From Xylanimonas ulmi (GTDB lineage: Bacteria > Actinomycetota > Actinomycetes > Actinomycetales > Cellulomonadaceae), in NCBI RefSeq assembly GCF_004216535.1, contig NZ_SGWX01000001.1:2046001-2110000 (forward strand): 64,000 nucleotides of DNA, written 5' to 3'. The position numbers were made by a program, and so were the translations under genes. Positions 1 to 8,800 of this stretch are shown here, one piece after another; the stretch's first letter is position 1, and each line of letters starts with the position of its first letter. The notes under the pieces are model-generated. The model was given only the letters and a program-made list of their open reading frames with translations, searched no databases and was not told the origin of the DNA.

Positions 1-616
1 GCAACGCCTGAACGACGTTGGCGACCAGGTTGCGGTGCGTGAGCATGACGCCCTTGGGCAGTCCCATGGTCCCCGAGGAGTACGGCAGCGCCGCCAGGTG
101 GGTGCTGGGGTCGAGCGTCACCTCGGGCGCCGGTGCGCCGACCGCGAGCAGGTCCGCGAGCGCCGGGAACCCCGCGGCGCCGTCGAGCACGACGACGTCG
201 CTCACCCCCGCCGCCGCGGCGCCCTCGACGGCCGCGGCCAGCAGCGGCGAGACCGTCACGAGCGCGCGGGCCTGCGACGCGGACAGTTGGCGCGCGATCT
301 CCTCACCGGTCGACAGCGCGTTGAGCGTGGTGACGGTGGCGCCGGCGCGCAGCAGCCCGTGGAACACCGAGGCGAACGCGGGCGAGTTGGGGCTGTGCAG
401 CGCGACGACGTCGCCGACGCCGATCCCGTGGGCCGCGAACGCCCCGGCGATCGCGTCGACCTGGGCCCGCAGGCCGCGGTAGGTGGTGGTCTCGCCCGTG
501 GGGCCGTCAACGAGGGCGACACGGTCGAGGTCGGCGTCGTCGAGGGACGCGAACAGGAAGTCGTACAGCGTCAGATCGGGAATGTCGACGTCGGGATACT
601 GGCTTCGCACGACCAT
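1..616 (-). CDS. AMP-dependent acyl-CoA synthetase/ligase, N-terminal part (cut by window edge)
   Basis: This is the N-terminal 205 residues of an acyl-activating enzyme of the 4-coumarate:CoA ligase/long-chain fatty acid CoA ligase family, which makes acyl-AMP and then acyl-CoA. The AMP-binding P-loop SSGTMGLPKGVMLTH sits near residues 180-195; the usual second residue T/S-G-T-T is here SGTMG. The ATG at 616 is chosen because GGGAGG lies about 9 nt upstream and the protein opens in the way usual for the family. The gene is divergent from the acyl-CoA dehydrogenase 70 bp away, which suggests a shared fatty or aromatic acid degradation role. The exact acid is not readable from this part. The C-terminal domain lies outside the window. 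Confidence 0.88.
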   Translation of the reverse strand, partial: MVVRSQYPDVDIPDLTLYDFLFASLDDADLDRVALVDGPTGETTTYRGLRAQVDAIAGAFAAHGIGVGDVVALHSPNSPAFASVFHGLLRAGATVTTLNALSTGEEIARQLSASQARALVTVSPLLAAAVEGAAAAGVSDVVVLDGAAGFPALADLLAVGAPAPEVTLDPSTHLAALPYSSGTMGLPKGVMLTHRNLVANVVQAL

Positions 617-686
617 GGGCGGTTCCCTCCCCTGAAGCGGCGCCATCGTCGCTCCTCACCTCGGACCTTAGTGATAGGAAAGCGTC
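617..686. promoter_or_regulatory. Divergent promoter region between acyl-CoA ligase and acyl-CoA dehydrogenase
   Basis: The 70-bp gap separates two divergent, functionally related starts, so promoters in both directions must lie here or overlap the 5' ends. It includes an A/T-richer stretch (TTAGTGATAGGAAA, 668-681), the end of which also serves as the ribosome binding site for the dehydrogenase. No clear repressor palindrome was seen. Confidence 0.4.
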
Positions 687-1838
687 ATGCCAATGCCGAT
701 CCTGGACGACGACCTGCTGCTCACGATCCGGGGCAGGGCGGCGATCCACGACAGGGAGAACGACTACTTCGACGACGACCTGGCGGACCTCAAGGCGTCG
801 GGCTACCTGGCGGCGCTCGTGCCGACCGACCTGGGCGGCCCGGGTCTGGGCCTGCGGGACGTCGCGCGCGAGCAGGGCCGCCTCGCGGGCGCGGCGCCGG
901 CCACGGCGCTCGCGATCAACATGCACCACGTGTGGACCGGCGTCGCGCGGTTCCTGCACGATCGCGGCGACGCGTCCATGGACTGGCTGCTGCGGGAGGC
1001 GCTCGACGGGGAGGTCTTCGCGTTCGGGTACTCCGAGGCGGGCAACGACCTGGTCCTGCTGGGCTCGCGCACGCAGGCGCGCCCCGACGGCGCGGGCGGG
1101 TACACGTTCCACGGCAAGAAGATCTTCACGTCCAACTCCCCCGGGTGGACGCGCCTGGGCGTCATGGGCCTGGACGAGACCACCGACCCCGACAACCCCG
1201 TGATCGTGCACGCGTTCATCACGCGCGACGGCGGCGGGTTCGAGATCCTCGACGACTGGGACACCCTCGGCATGCGGGCCTCCCAGTCGCGCACCACGGT
1301 GCTCGACGGCGCGCACGCCCCCGCCGACCGGGTCATGCGCAAGGTCGCTCCCGGCCCGTCGCTCGACCCGTACGTGCTGGGCATCTTCACGAGCTTCGAG
1401 CTGCTGTTGGCGAGCGTCTACGCCGGGATCGCGGACCGGGCGCTCGCGCTCGCGGTCGAGTCGGTGACCAAGCGACGGTCGATGAAGTCCGGCAAGGCGT
1501 ACTCACAGGACCCGGACATCCGCTGGCGCCTGGCCTCGGCGGCGCTCGCGCAGGACGGGATCTGGCCGCAGCTCGACCAGGCTGCGGGCGCCATCGACGC
1601 GGGCGAGAACCTGGGCGCGGCGTGGTTCCGTCAGACGGCGGGCGTGAAGGTGCGCGCGACCGAGACGGCCCGCTACGTGGTCGACGAGGCGATCCGCTCG
1701 GCGGGCGGGTCGACGTACTTCAACCGCTCCGAGCTCGGGCGCCTGTACCGTGACGTGCTCGCCGGGATCTTCCACCCCTCGGACGACGAGTCCGCGCACG
1801 CGACCGTGGCCCAGTCGCTGCTGGGGCCGCTCGCGTGA
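687..1838 (+). CDS. Acyl-CoA dehydrogenase family protein
   Basis: 383 residues, the normal length for FAD-dependent acyl-CoA dehydrogenases, which oxidise acyl-CoA to trans-2-enoyl-CoA and pass electrons to ETF. Visible are the N-terminal helical domain with the DLGGPGLG turn, the beta-barrel middle domain (SEAGND near residue 113, then a GKKIFTSNSPG stretch) and the C-terminal helical domain ending in GGSTYFNRSELGRLYRD. The catalytic glutamate could not be placed with certainty, and substrate chain length is unknown. ATG 687 is preceded by AGGAAAG. It overlaps the following Sua5 gene by 4 bp (GTGA). Its divergent neighbour is an acyl-CoA ligase, which fits a joint acid-activation and oxidation role. 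Confidence 0.9.
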   Translation: MPMPILDDDLLLTIRGRAAIHDRENDYFDDDLADLKASGYLAALVPTDLGGPGLGLRDVAREQGRLAGAAPATALAINMHHVWTGVARFLHDRGDASMDWLLREALDGEVFAFGYSEAGNDLVLLGSRTQARPDGAGGYTFHGKKIFTSNSPGWTRLGVMGLDETTDPDNPVIVHAFITRDGGGFEILDDWDTLGMRASQSRTTVLDGAHAPADRVMRKVAPGPSLDPYVLGIFTSFELLLASVYAGIADRALALAVESVTKRRSMKSGKAYSQDPDIRWRLASAALAQDGIWPQLDQAAGAIDAGENLGAAWFRQTAGVKVRATETARYVVDEAIRSAGGSTYFNRSELGRLYRDVLAGIFHPSDDESAHATVAQSLLGPLA

Positions 1839-2887
1839 CCGATCGCGTGACCCGCCTGTACGACGCCGCCGAGCCCGCCGACATCGCCGCCGTCGCCGAG
1901 ATCCTGCGCGACGGCGGCATCGCCGCGCTGCCCACCGAGACCGTGTACGGGCTGGCGGGCGACGCGCTCGACGCCGACGTGGTCGGCGCGATCTACGCGG
2001 CCAAGGGGCGTCCGTCGGACAACCCGTTGATCGTGCACCTCGCCGGGGTCGACGAGCTGCTGCGCGTGGTGCGCCAGACGCCGCCGGCCGCGCTGCGGCT
2101 CGCCGAGCGCTTCTGGCCTGGCCCCCTCACGGTGGTGCTGCCCCGCCGGCCGATCGTGCCCGACCGCGTGACGGCCGGGCTCGACACCGTGGCCGTGCGG
2201 GTGCCGGCCCACGACGCGTTCCGGGCAGTGCTGCGGGCGGCGGGGACGCCGCTGGCCGCGCCGTCGGCCAACCGCGCCGGCTCGCCGAGCCCGACGACGG
2301 CGCAGCACGTGCTGCACGACCTGTCCGGCCGCATCCCCGCGGTGCTCGACGGCGGGCCGTGCGACGTCGGCGTGGAGTCGACAGTGGTGGACCTGACGAG
2401 CACCCCGCCCCGCCTGCTGCGGCCCGGCGGCGTCTCGCTCGAGGAGTTGCGCGAGGTGCTCGGCGACGTCGACGTCGACCCCGCCGTCGTCGGCGACCTG
2501 GCCCCGGACCGCGCGCCCGGGGCGCCCGGCATGAAGTACCGGCACTACGCTCCCGCGGCGCCCCTGGTGGTGGTCGAGGGGACGACGGCGCAGGCGGCGG
2601 CCTATGTCCGCGCACAGGGGCTCGCCCATCCCGCGGTGCTGTGCTTCGAGGAGGAGGCGGCCGCGTTCGACGGGCTCGACGTCGTCACCTACGGGCGCGC
2701 GGGCGACCCGCGGAGCCTGGCGCACGGCCTGTTCGACGCCTTGCGCGCGCTCGACCGGCCAGAGGTGTCCCGCATCTTCGCCCGCTGCCCCGAAGCCGAC
2801 GACGGGCTCAACCGCGCCGTGCGCAACCGGCTGCTCAAGGCCGCGGCATTCCAGGTAGTGCGCGCCCCCGAGCCGACAGGCGGGTAG
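1835..2887 (+). CDS. L-threonylcarbamoyladenylate synthase (Sua5/YciO/YrdC family)
   Basis: This enzyme makes threonylcarbamoyl-AMP from threonine, bicarbonate and ATP for t6A37 modification of ANN-decoding tRNAs. The YrdC domain fills roughly residues 15-205, with PTETVYGLAGDA, KGRPSDNPLIVHL near residue 60 and SANRAGSPSPTTA near 145. A C-terminal Sua5 domain follows a PGMKYRHYAP linker near residue 230, so this is the two-domain Sua5 type rather than the short TsaC type. GTG 1835 overlaps the upstream stop by 4 bp, which indicates translational coupling to the dehydrogenase gene. That pairing has no obvious metabolic logic and may simply be a shared transcript. Confidence 0.93.
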   Translation: MTDRVTRLYDAAEPADIAAVAEILRDGGIAALPTETVYGLAGDALDADVVGAIYAAKGRPSDNPLIVHLAGVDELLRVVRQTPPAALRLAERFWPGPLTVVLPRRPIVPDRVTAGLDTVAVRVPAHDAFRAVLRAAGTPLAAPSANRAGSPSPTTAQHVLHDLSGRIPAVLDGGPCDVGVESTVVDLTSTPPRLLRPGGVSLEELREVLGDVDVDPAVVGDLAPDRAPGAPGMKYRHYAPAAPLVVVEGTTAQAAAYVRAQGLAHPAVLCFEEEAAAFDGLDVVTYGRAGDPRSLAHGLFDALRALDRPEVSRIFARCPEADDGLNRAVRNRLLKAAAFQVVRAPEPTGG

Positions 2888-2963
2888 CCGCTGCCTCACT
2901 CCCGCGCGGGCGCGTGTGGGACGGCGCGTCGGCAGGGCGGGCGGTGATCGTAGGCTTCCGCGC

Positions 2964-4088
2964 ATGGACCTCTCCCCCGCCACCACCGCCGTCACCGCCG
3001 GCCGCCCGCCACGCGTGCAGGGCGGTCCGGTCAACCCTCCCGTGGTGCTCAGCTCGACGTACGTCTCCCAGGGCGTTCCCGGACCCGAGCTGCTCTACAC
3101 GCGCGGGGGAACCGAGACGTGGGCGCCGTTCGAGGAGGCGCTCGGCCGCCTGGAGGGCGCCACGCGCCCGGCGGTCGTGTTCGGCTCGGGCATGGCGGCC
3201 GTGGCGGCCGCGCTGTCCCTGGTTCCCGACGGCGGCGTGCTCGTTGTCCCGCGCCACGCCTACCAGGTGAGCCTCGGGTACGCCGACGACCTCGCGGCGC
3301 GGCACGGAGTCGAGGTGCGCCGCGTCGACATCACCGACACCGACCAGGTGATCGCGGCCTTCGACGGCGCCGACGTCGCGCTGCTCGAGTCGCCCACCAA
3401 CCCCATGCTTGAGGTCGCCGACCTGCCCGCGCTGCTGGCCGCGGCGCGCGCGGCGGGTGTGCGCACCGTCGTCGACAACACCTTCGCCACGCCGCTCGGG
3501 CAGAACCCGCTCGCGCTCGGCGCCGACGTCGTGCTGCACTCGGTGACCAAATACCTGGCGGGTCACTCCGACGTCGTGCTCGGCGCCTGCGTGACCGACG
3601 ACGCCGATCTGGACGCGACCCTGCGCGCCTACCGCACGCTGCACGGGGCGATCGCCGGCCCGTTCGAGGTGTGGCTCGCGCTGCGCGGGCTGCGCACGCT
3701 GCACCTGCGGGTCGAGCGCGCGCAGGCCAACGCCGCGGTGCTGGCCGCGCGGCTGGCCGAGCACCCCGCCGTCGCGCAGGTCCGCCACCCCTCGCTGCCG
3801 GGCGACCCGGGGCACGAGCGCGCGGCCCGCCAGATGCGCGGCTTCGGCGCGATCGTGGGCCTGCGGCCGATCGGCGGCGCCGCCGCAGCGGACGCCGTCG
3901 TCGCCGCGCTGCGCCTTTGGGTGCCGGCGACGTCGCTGGGCGGCGTCGAGTCGACGCTGGAGCGCCGCCGCCGCTTCGCGACCGAGTCGCCGACCGTGCC
4001 CGAGGACCTGCTGCGGCTGTCGGTCGGCGTCGAGGACGTCGAGGACCTGTGGGCCGACCTCGACCAGGCGCTGCGCGCAGTGCTGTGA
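2964..4088 (+). CDS. Trans-sulfuration enzyme, cystathionine gamma-synthase/lyase type (PLP-dependent)
   Basis: 374 residues, a Cys/Met metabolism PLP-dependent enzyme of fold type I. The PLP lysine is K196 in [11 protein letters not shown], and the substrate-binding [13 protein letters not shown] and VDNTFATP motifs precede it. The C-terminal SLGGVES(T) segment is also typical. Family members are cystathionine gamma-synthases, gamma- or beta-lyases, or O-acyl-homoserine sulfhydrylases, and sequence reading alone does not separate them. ATG 2964 was preferred over an in-frame GTG at 2916 because conservation begins there. No SAM or other riboswitch was seen in the 76-bp leader. Confidence 0.88.
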   Translation: MDLSPATTAVTAGRPPRVQGGPVNPPVVLSSTYVSQGVPGPELLYTRGGTETWAPFEEALGRLEGATRPAVVFGSGMAAVAAALSLVPDGGVLVVPRHAYQVSLGYADDLAARHGVEVRRVDITDTDQVIAAFDGADVALLESPTNPMLEVADLPALLAAARAAGVRTVVDNTFATPLGQNPLALGADVVLHSVTKYLAGHSDVVLGACVTDDADLDATLRAYRTLHGAIAGPFEVWLALRGLRTLHLRVERAQANAAVLAARLAEHPAVAQVRHPSLPGDPGHERAARQMRGFGAIVGLRPIGGAAAADAVVAALRLWVPATSLGGVESTLERRRRFATESPTVPEDLLRLSVGVEDVEDLWADLDQALRAVL

Positions 4089-4193
4089 TCGACGCGCGGT
4101 GAGCGACACACTGTGAGCGACGCGCGGCGCGCCTCAGGCCGCGTCCAGGCCCCGCGCGGCCTACCGTCGGGGTACCGACAGCGGAGGTGCCCC

Positions 4194-4847
4194 ATGCGTC
4201 GCAGGACCACGATGACGGCGGCCCTGGTCGCCGTCCTGCTCACGGCCGCCGGGTGCGCCACCACCGACGACGCGCCGGCCTCGCCGGCGCCGACGGCGAC
4301 CGACAGCCCGGCGGCGAGCCCGACCGCGAGCCCGAGCCCGACGCCGTCGCCGGGCGAAGACCCGAGCCAGGAGCCCGGCGACGCGACGAGCGAGGGCCCC
4401 GGCGGACCGGCGTTCGAGGACCCCGCGAACGTCGTGACCGCCGAGCCGACCGCCGCGGGCGCCGGGCTCACCGTGACCGACGTGCGCGCGGCCACGCATG
4501 ACGGCTTCGACCGCGTGGTGTTCGACCTCGGCGGCGCGGGCGCGCCCGGGTGGCGGGTCGAGTACGTCGACGACGCGCTCGACGACGGCTCGGGCCTGCC
4601 CGTCGAGGTGGCGGGCGGCGCCGTGCTCCAGGTGCGCATCTCGGGGGTCGGTCTGCCGATGGACACGGGCGTCGAGGAGTACGCGGGCGACGTGGTCACC
4701 CTCCCGGGCGGGGCGGTGCGTCAGGTCGTCTACCGCTTCATGTTCGAGGGGTACGCGACGGCGTTCCTCGGCGTCGACGAGCCTCGACCCTTCCGTGTGT
4801 TCGCGCTCCAGGACCCCGCGCGGGTCGTGGTCGACATCGAGCGCTGA
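4194..4847 (+). CDS. Lipoprotein with AMIN-like domain
   Basis: 217 residues. A short basic N-terminus (MRRRTTM), a hydrophobic stretch and the lipobox LTAAGC near residue 20 mark a type II signal peptide, so the mature protein is a membrane-anchored extracytoplasmic lipoprotein. A Pro/Ser/Thr/Ala-rich spacer follows to about residue 85. The rest resembles the actinobacterial AMIN-like beta-sandwich domain (VTDVRAATHDGFDRVVFDL ... RISGVGLPMDTG ... RVVVDIE). AMIN domains bind cell-wall glycans in better studied proteins; for this family the ligand is unknown. ATG 4194 is supported by GCGGAGGTG 5-13 nt upstream and by the signal peptide position. Confidence 0.8.
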   Translation: MRRRTTMTAALVAVLLTAAGCATTDDAPASPAPTATDSPAASPTASPSPTPSPGEDPSQEPGDATSEGPGGPAFEDPANVVTAEPTAAGAGLTVTDVRAATHDGFDRVVFDLGGAGAPGWRVEYVDDALDDGSGLPVEVAGGAVLQVRISGVGLPMDTGVEEYAGDVVTLPGGAVRQVVYRFMFEGYATAFLGVDEPRPFRVFALQDPARVVVDIER

Positions 4848-4943
4848 GGCGCCCGGCGGCGCGCCTGCGATACTGGGAGCTCAGCGCTTGCGACGGCGCA
4901 GGTGGAGGAGAACCACCCTGGCTCCGTACGGAGGTGCGTCGGC

Positions 4944-5438
4944 ATGACTGCTACGTCTACGTCGCGACAGCGTGACATCGCCCTGGTCGCCCACGACAAC
5001 ATGAAGGTCGAGCTCCTGCGCTGGGCCGAGTACAACCGGCAGGTGCTCTCCCAGCACCGGCTCTACGCCACCGGCACGACAGGCACGATGCTGGAGTTCG
5101 AGCTCGGGCTTCCGGTGCGCCGGTTCCTGTCTGGACCGGTCGGCGGCGACCAGCAGATCGGCGCCCGGATCGCCGAGGGGAGCATCGGGGTGCTCATCTT
5201 CTTCTGGGACCCGCTTGAGGCGCAGCCGCACGACCCCGACGTCAAGGCGCTGCTGCGCATCGGCGCCGTGTGGAACGTGCCGATGGCCTGCAACGTCGCC
5301 ACCGCCGACATGCTCATCTCCTCGCCGCTGCTGTCCAGCGACTACGAGCACCGGCGCCCGGACCTGACGCCACGGGGCTGGGACGGCGACGGCGTCCACG
5401 CGGGCGAGATGGCCCGCGACCCGCTGGACGTCGGCTGA
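4944..5438 (+). CDS. mgsA: Methylglyoxal synthase
   Basis: 164 residues. It converts dihydroxyacetone phosphate to methylglyoxal and phosphate, a glycolytic overflow bypass. Family motifs are intact: [10 protein letters not shown], with the His and Lys that contact substrate phosphate; [23 protein letters not shown], containing the catalytic Asp; and [19 protein letters not shown] followed by [15 protein letters not shown] 4944 is chosen because GGAGGTG lies 8-14 nt upstream and the conserved core starts soon after; an earlier in-frame ATG at 4902 has no such support. It converges on gpsA, with only 4 bp between stops. Both enzymes draw on the triose phosphate pool. Confidence 0.95.
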   Translation: MTATSTSRQRDIALVAHDNMKVELLRWAEYNRQVLSQHRLYATGTTGTMLEFELGLPVRRFLSGPVGGDQQIGARIAEGSIGVLIFFWDPLEAQPHDPDVKALLRIGAVWNVPMACNVATADMLISSPLLSSDYEHRRPDLTPRGWDGDGVHAGEMARDPLDVG

Positions 5439-5442
5439 GGCC

Positions 5443-6477
5443 TCAGACCCCTTCGGCCTTCTGCGGCCGCGACAGCAGTGCCGGGCCGAGGTCCGCGACG
5501 GGCATCGCGCCCGTCACGACGGCGACGACTCCGGCCGTGATGGGCATCTCGACGCCGTGCTTGCGCGCCAGGTCGAGCACCGACTGCGAGGACTTGACGC
5601 CCTCGGCGGTTCCGCCTGTCGCGGCGATCGCCTCATCGAGGGTCAGGCCCTGGCCCAGGTGCTTGCCGAGCGTGTGGTTGCGGCTGAGCGGTGAGGCGCA
5701 CGTCGCGACCAGGTCGCCCATGCCGGCCAGGCCCGCGAAGGTCTCGGCGTCGGCGCCCAGTGCGAGGCCGAGGCGCGTGATCTCCACGAGGCCGCGGGTG
5801 ATGAGCGAGGCCGTGGTGTTCCACCCGTAGCCGAGCCCCTGCGCGATGCCGACGGCCAGCGCGATGACGTTCTTGACCGCGCCGCACAGTTCGACGCCGA
5901 CGACGTCGTCGTTGGTGTACGGGCGGAAGTACGACGTCGTGCAGGCGCGCGCGACCAGCCGCGCGGTGTCCGGGCTGGTCGAGGCCACCACGGTCGCCGT
6001 CGGCTGGGCGACGGCGATCTCCTTGGCCAGGTTGGGGCCCGAGACCACGGCGACCCGGTCGGCGTCGACGCCGAGCGCCGCGGCGACGACCTCGCTCATG
6101 AGCCGGTCGGTCGACAGTTCGACGCCCTTCATGAGCGAGACGACGACGGCGCCGGGCTCGACCAGGTGCGCCATGGCGCCGAGCGTGTCTCGGGCGACCT
6201 GCGACGGGACCGCGGCGACCACGATCGACGCCCCGGACAGGGCGGCCGCGGCGTCGGTGGTGCCGGTGATCGTCGCGGGCAGGTCGACGCCCGGCAGGTA
6301 CTTCTCGTTGCGGTGCTCCTCGGTGACGGCGCGCGCGACGGCGTCGTCGCGGCCCCACAGTCGCACCCGGCAGCCGGCGTCGGCGAGCACCTTGGCGAAC
6401 GTCGTGCCCCAGGCGCCCGCGCCGAGGACGGCGACGACGGGGGCGGGGGCGGGGGCGGGGGCGGCCGCGGCGCTCAC
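5443..6477 (-). CDS. gpsA: Glycerol-3-phosphate dehydrogenase [NAD(P)+]
   Basis: 344 residues. It reduces dihydroxyacetone phosphate to sn-glycerol 3-phosphate, the backbone for phospholipids. Visible are the Rossmann motif VLGAGAWGTTFAKVLA near residues 17-32, SLMKGVELSTD, SGPNLAKEIA and the catalytic GAVKNVIALAVGIAQG with its lysine. The GTG start at 6477 overlaps the plsC stop by 4 bp, so the two genes are translationally coupled. That is sensible because PlsC uses the downstream product of the same pathway. The N-terminus carries an Ala-Pro run encoded by a GGGGGC hexanucleotide repeat (about 6430-6460); length changes there would stay in frame. Confidence 0.96.
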   Translation of the reverse strand: MSAAAAPAPAPAPVVAVLGAGAWGTTFAKVLADAGCRVRLWGRDDAVARAVTEEHRNEKYLPGVDLPATITGTTDAAAALSGASIVVAAVPSQVARDTLGAMAHLVEPGAVVVSLMKGVELSTDRLMSEVVAAALGVDADRVAVVSGPNLAKEIAVAQPTATVVASTSPDTARLVARACTTSYFRPYTNDDVVGVELCGAVKNVIALAVGIAQGLGYGWNTTASLITRGLVEITRLGLALGADAETFAGLAGMGDLVATCASPLSRNHTLGKHLGQGLTLDEAIAATGGTAEGVKSSQSVLDLARKHGVEMPITAGVVAVVTGAMPVADLGPALLSRPQKAEGV

Positions 6478-7238
6478 GGGCGCTCCACCGGCGGGTAGAC
6501 GGTCTGCTTCTTCTCGTACTCGGGGTGCTTGCGCAGGTCGAACCGGGCGGCCGGCGCCTTCTCGCCGCGCAATGCCTCGAGCTCGGTGGTGATGGCGTCC
6601 AGGACGCGCGTGGTCGCCTCGCGCAGCGTGGCGGCGTTCTGTGGCCGGTCGTACAGGTCGGACAGGTCGACGGCGGGGCCCGCCTGGAGCTTGACGCGCT
6701 TGCGCGGGAACGGGCGCAGCACTCGCCCGTAGCGCGCCAGCAGGTCGCCCGCTCCCCACTGGGCCACAGGGATGACGGGCAGGCGCGTGGCGAGCGCGAT
6801 GCGGGCCAGGCCTGTCTTGCCCTCCATGGGCCACAGGTCGGGGTCGCGCGTGATGGTGCCCTCGGGGAAGATCGCCACGCACGCGCCGTCGCCGAGCTCG
6901 TGCCGCGCGGCGTCGAGCGAGCGGCCGGCGTCGGCCGTGCCCCGGTCGACCGGGATCATGCGCGTGGCGCGCAGGATCGAGCCGATGACGGGCGTGGTGA
7001 ACAACCCACGTTTGGCCAGGATGCGCGGCTCGTACCCGTGGTCGTACAGGTAGTGCGCGAAGGTCAGCGCGTCGATCTCGGTCGCGTGGTTGGCGGCGGC
7101 GATGAACCCCCCGGACTTGGGCAGGTTCTCGTCGCCGGTCCACTCGTACCGCGCGACCAGGAACATCAGATGCCGCACGAGCCACGCGATCGCGCGATAG
7201 GCGCGGGAGTCGGGGCGGGCGACGGAGTGGGCGATCAC
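6474..7238 (-). CDS. 1-acyl-sn-glycerol-3-phosphate acyltransferase (PlsC/LPLAT family)
   Basis: 254 residues. It transfers an acyl group to lysophosphatidic acid (or a related acceptor) at the membrane. The HX4D catalytic motif appears as NHATEID near residue 52, followed by the FPEGT acceptor-binding motif, and a hydrophobic N-terminal segment (IAWLVRHLMFLVARYEW) fits membrane association. GTG 7238 is chosen because it clears the murA stop at 7258 and has a TTGGGGG ribosome site; a longer in-frame start at 7313 would run into murA. It lies between murA and gpsA in an apparent operon of envelope precursor genes. Confidence 0.9.
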   Translation of the reverse strand: MIAHSVARPDSRAYRAIAWLVRHLMFLVARYEWTGDENLPKSGGFIAAANHATEIDALTFAHYLYDHGYEPRILAKRGLFTTPVIGSILRATRMIPVDRGTADAGRSLDAARHELGDGACVAIFPEGTITRDPDLWPMEGKTGLARIALATRLPVIPVAQWGAGDLLARYGRVLRPFPRKRVKLQAGPAVDLSDLYDRPQNAATLREATTRVLDAITTELEALRGEKAPAARFDLRKHPEYEKKQTVYPPVERP

Positions 7239-7257
7239 GGCCCCCAAGCGTACTGGC

Positions 7258-8574
7258 TCAGTCGCGTGACACGTCCGCGCCGAGGGCGACGAGCTTGTCC
7301 TGGAAGCTCTCATACCCCCGGTCGATGAGGCTGATGCCCCGCACGGTCGAGGCGCCCTTGGCCGTCAGCGCGGCGATGAGGTGCGAGAACCCGCCGCGCA
7401 GGTCGGGCACCTCGATGTCGGCGGCCGCCAGCGGTGTCGGGCCTGACACGACGGCCGAGTGGTGGAAGTTGCGCTGCCCGAACCGGCAGTCCCCCCCGCC
7501 CAGGCACTCCTTGTAGACCTGGATGGTGGCGCCCATCTGGCGCAGCGCCTGCGTGAACCCGAACCGGTTCTCATACACCGTCTCGTGCACGATCGACAGG
7601 CCCGTGGCCTGGGTGAGCGCGACGACGAGTGGCTGCTGCCAGTCGGTCATGAAGCCCGGGTGCACGTCGGTCTCCAGCACGATGGCGCGCAGGTCGTCGC
7701 CCGGGTGCCAGAACCGGATGCCGTCCTCCTGCACGTCGAACTTGCCGCCGACCTTCCGGAAGGTGTTGAGGAAGGTCATCATCTCGGGCTGGGTGGCGCC
7801 CTTGATGGTGACGTCGCCCCTCGTGGCCAGCGCGGCCGAGGCCCATGAGGCGGCCTCGATGCGGTCGGCCAGCGCGGTGTGGCTAAAGCCCTCGAGGCGG
7901 TCGACGCCCTCGATGCGGATGACGCGGTCGGTGTCGACCGAGATGATCGCGCCCATCTTCTGCAGCACCGCGATCAGGTCCATGATCTCGGGCTCGATCG
8001 CCGCGTTGCGCAGCTCGGTGATGCCTTCGGCGCGCACAGCCGTCAGCAGCAGTTGTTCGGTCGAGCCGACCGACGGGTACTCCAGGGTGAACTTGGTGCC
8101 CTGCAGGCGGCGCGGGGCGCGCAGGTGGATGCCGTTGGGCCGCTTGTCCACCACCGCGCCGAACTGGCGCAGGATGTCCAGGTGGTAGTTGATCGGCCGG
8201 TCGCCGATCCGGCACCCGCCCAGATCGGGGATGAACGCCTCACCCAACCGGTGCAGCAGCGGGCCGCAGAAGAGGATCGGGATGCGGCTGGACCCGGCGT
8301 GCGCGTCGATGTCGGCCATGTGCGCCGACTCGACGTTCGACGGGTCGAGGTCGAGGATGCCGGCGTCCGAGTCGTACTTGACGTTGACGCCGTGCAACTC
8401 CAGCAGGCCCGAGACCACACCGACGTCGCGGATCTGAGGGACGTTGCGCAGCACGCTGGCGGTCTCTCCGAGGAGCGAGGCGACCATCGCCTTCGAGACG
8501 AAGTTCTTGGCCCCCCGCACGGTGATGGTGCCCTCGAGCGGGTTGCCGCCGTTGACGTACAGCAGGTCGTTCAT
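7258..8574 (-). CDS. murA: UDP-N-acetylglucosamine 1-carboxyvinyltransferase
   Basis: 438 residues. It catalyses the first committed step of peptidoglycan synthesis, transferring enolpyruvate from PEP to UDP-GlcNAc. The substrate-binding lysine is K23 in RGAKNFVSKAM. The catalytic-loop cysteine is present (C121 in GGCRIGDRP), so the protein belongs to the fosfomycin-sensitive Cys type rather than the Asp type of mycobacteria. The late PGFMTDWQQP motif carries the conserved Asp. ATG 8574 was preferred over an upstream in-frame start because family similarity begins with MNDLLYVNGGNPLEGTI. It heads the murA-plsC-gpsA block. Confidence 0.96.
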   Translation of the reverse strand: MNDLLYVNGGNPLEGTITVRGAKNFVSKAMVASLLGETASVLRNVPQIRDVGVVSGLLELHGVNVKYDSDAGILDLDPSNVESAHMADIDAHAGSSRIPILFCGPLLHRLGEAFIPDLGGCRIGDRPINYHLDILRQFGAVVDKRPNGIHLRAPRRLQGTKFTLEYPSVGSTEQLLLTAVRAEGITELRNAAIEPEIMDLIAVLQKMGAIISVDTDRVIRIEGVDRLEGFSHTALADRIEAASWASAALATRGDVTIKGATQPEMMTFLNTFRKVGGKFDVQEDGIRFWHPGDDLRAIVLETDVHPGFMTDWQQPLVVALTQATGLSIVHETVYENRFGFTQALRQMGATIQVYKECLGGGDCRFGQRNFHHSAVVSGPTPLAAADIEVPDLRGGFSHLIAALTAKGASTVRGISLIDRGYESFQDKLVALGADVSRD

Positions 8575-8800
8575 CGGATCGTGTCGTCCTGTCCCTCGGT
8601 AAGGCGCCGGTGCGCCGGCGCGGTCGATCCTCCCCCTGGGGATCCGTGGTTGCCAACACGCTGGCACGCCCGGTTGTTTCCGTTCACCACACCTTCACGC
8701 GCCCTCCGTCGGGTCGCGCGCCGACACGCCGCCCCCAGCAGGGCGTCTCACATTGTAGACGGTTGTCCCGTTGCCTGGACAGACTTCTACTGTTCACTGT
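8575..8800. promoter_or_regulatory. Divergent intergenic region murA / MFS transporter
   Basis: 226 bp that must hold the promoters of both divergent genes. A short inverted repeat (CGCCGG-TGCG-CCGGCG, about 8605-8620) lies on the murA side. The transporter ATG has no clear Shine-Dalgarno sequence, and the TTCACTGT just before it could belong to a promoter giving a very short leader. No operator could be assigned. Confidence 0.35.

Noticed and set aside
2888-2963. SAM riboswitch before the transsulfuration gene
   Set aside because: The 76-bp leader is too short and shows no paired elements of any SAM riboswitch class.
6430-6460. GGGGGC hexanucleotide repeat as a possible phase-variation tract
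   Set aside because: The unit is a multiple of three and encodes an Ala-Pro linker at the gpsA N-terminus; changes would not shift the frame.
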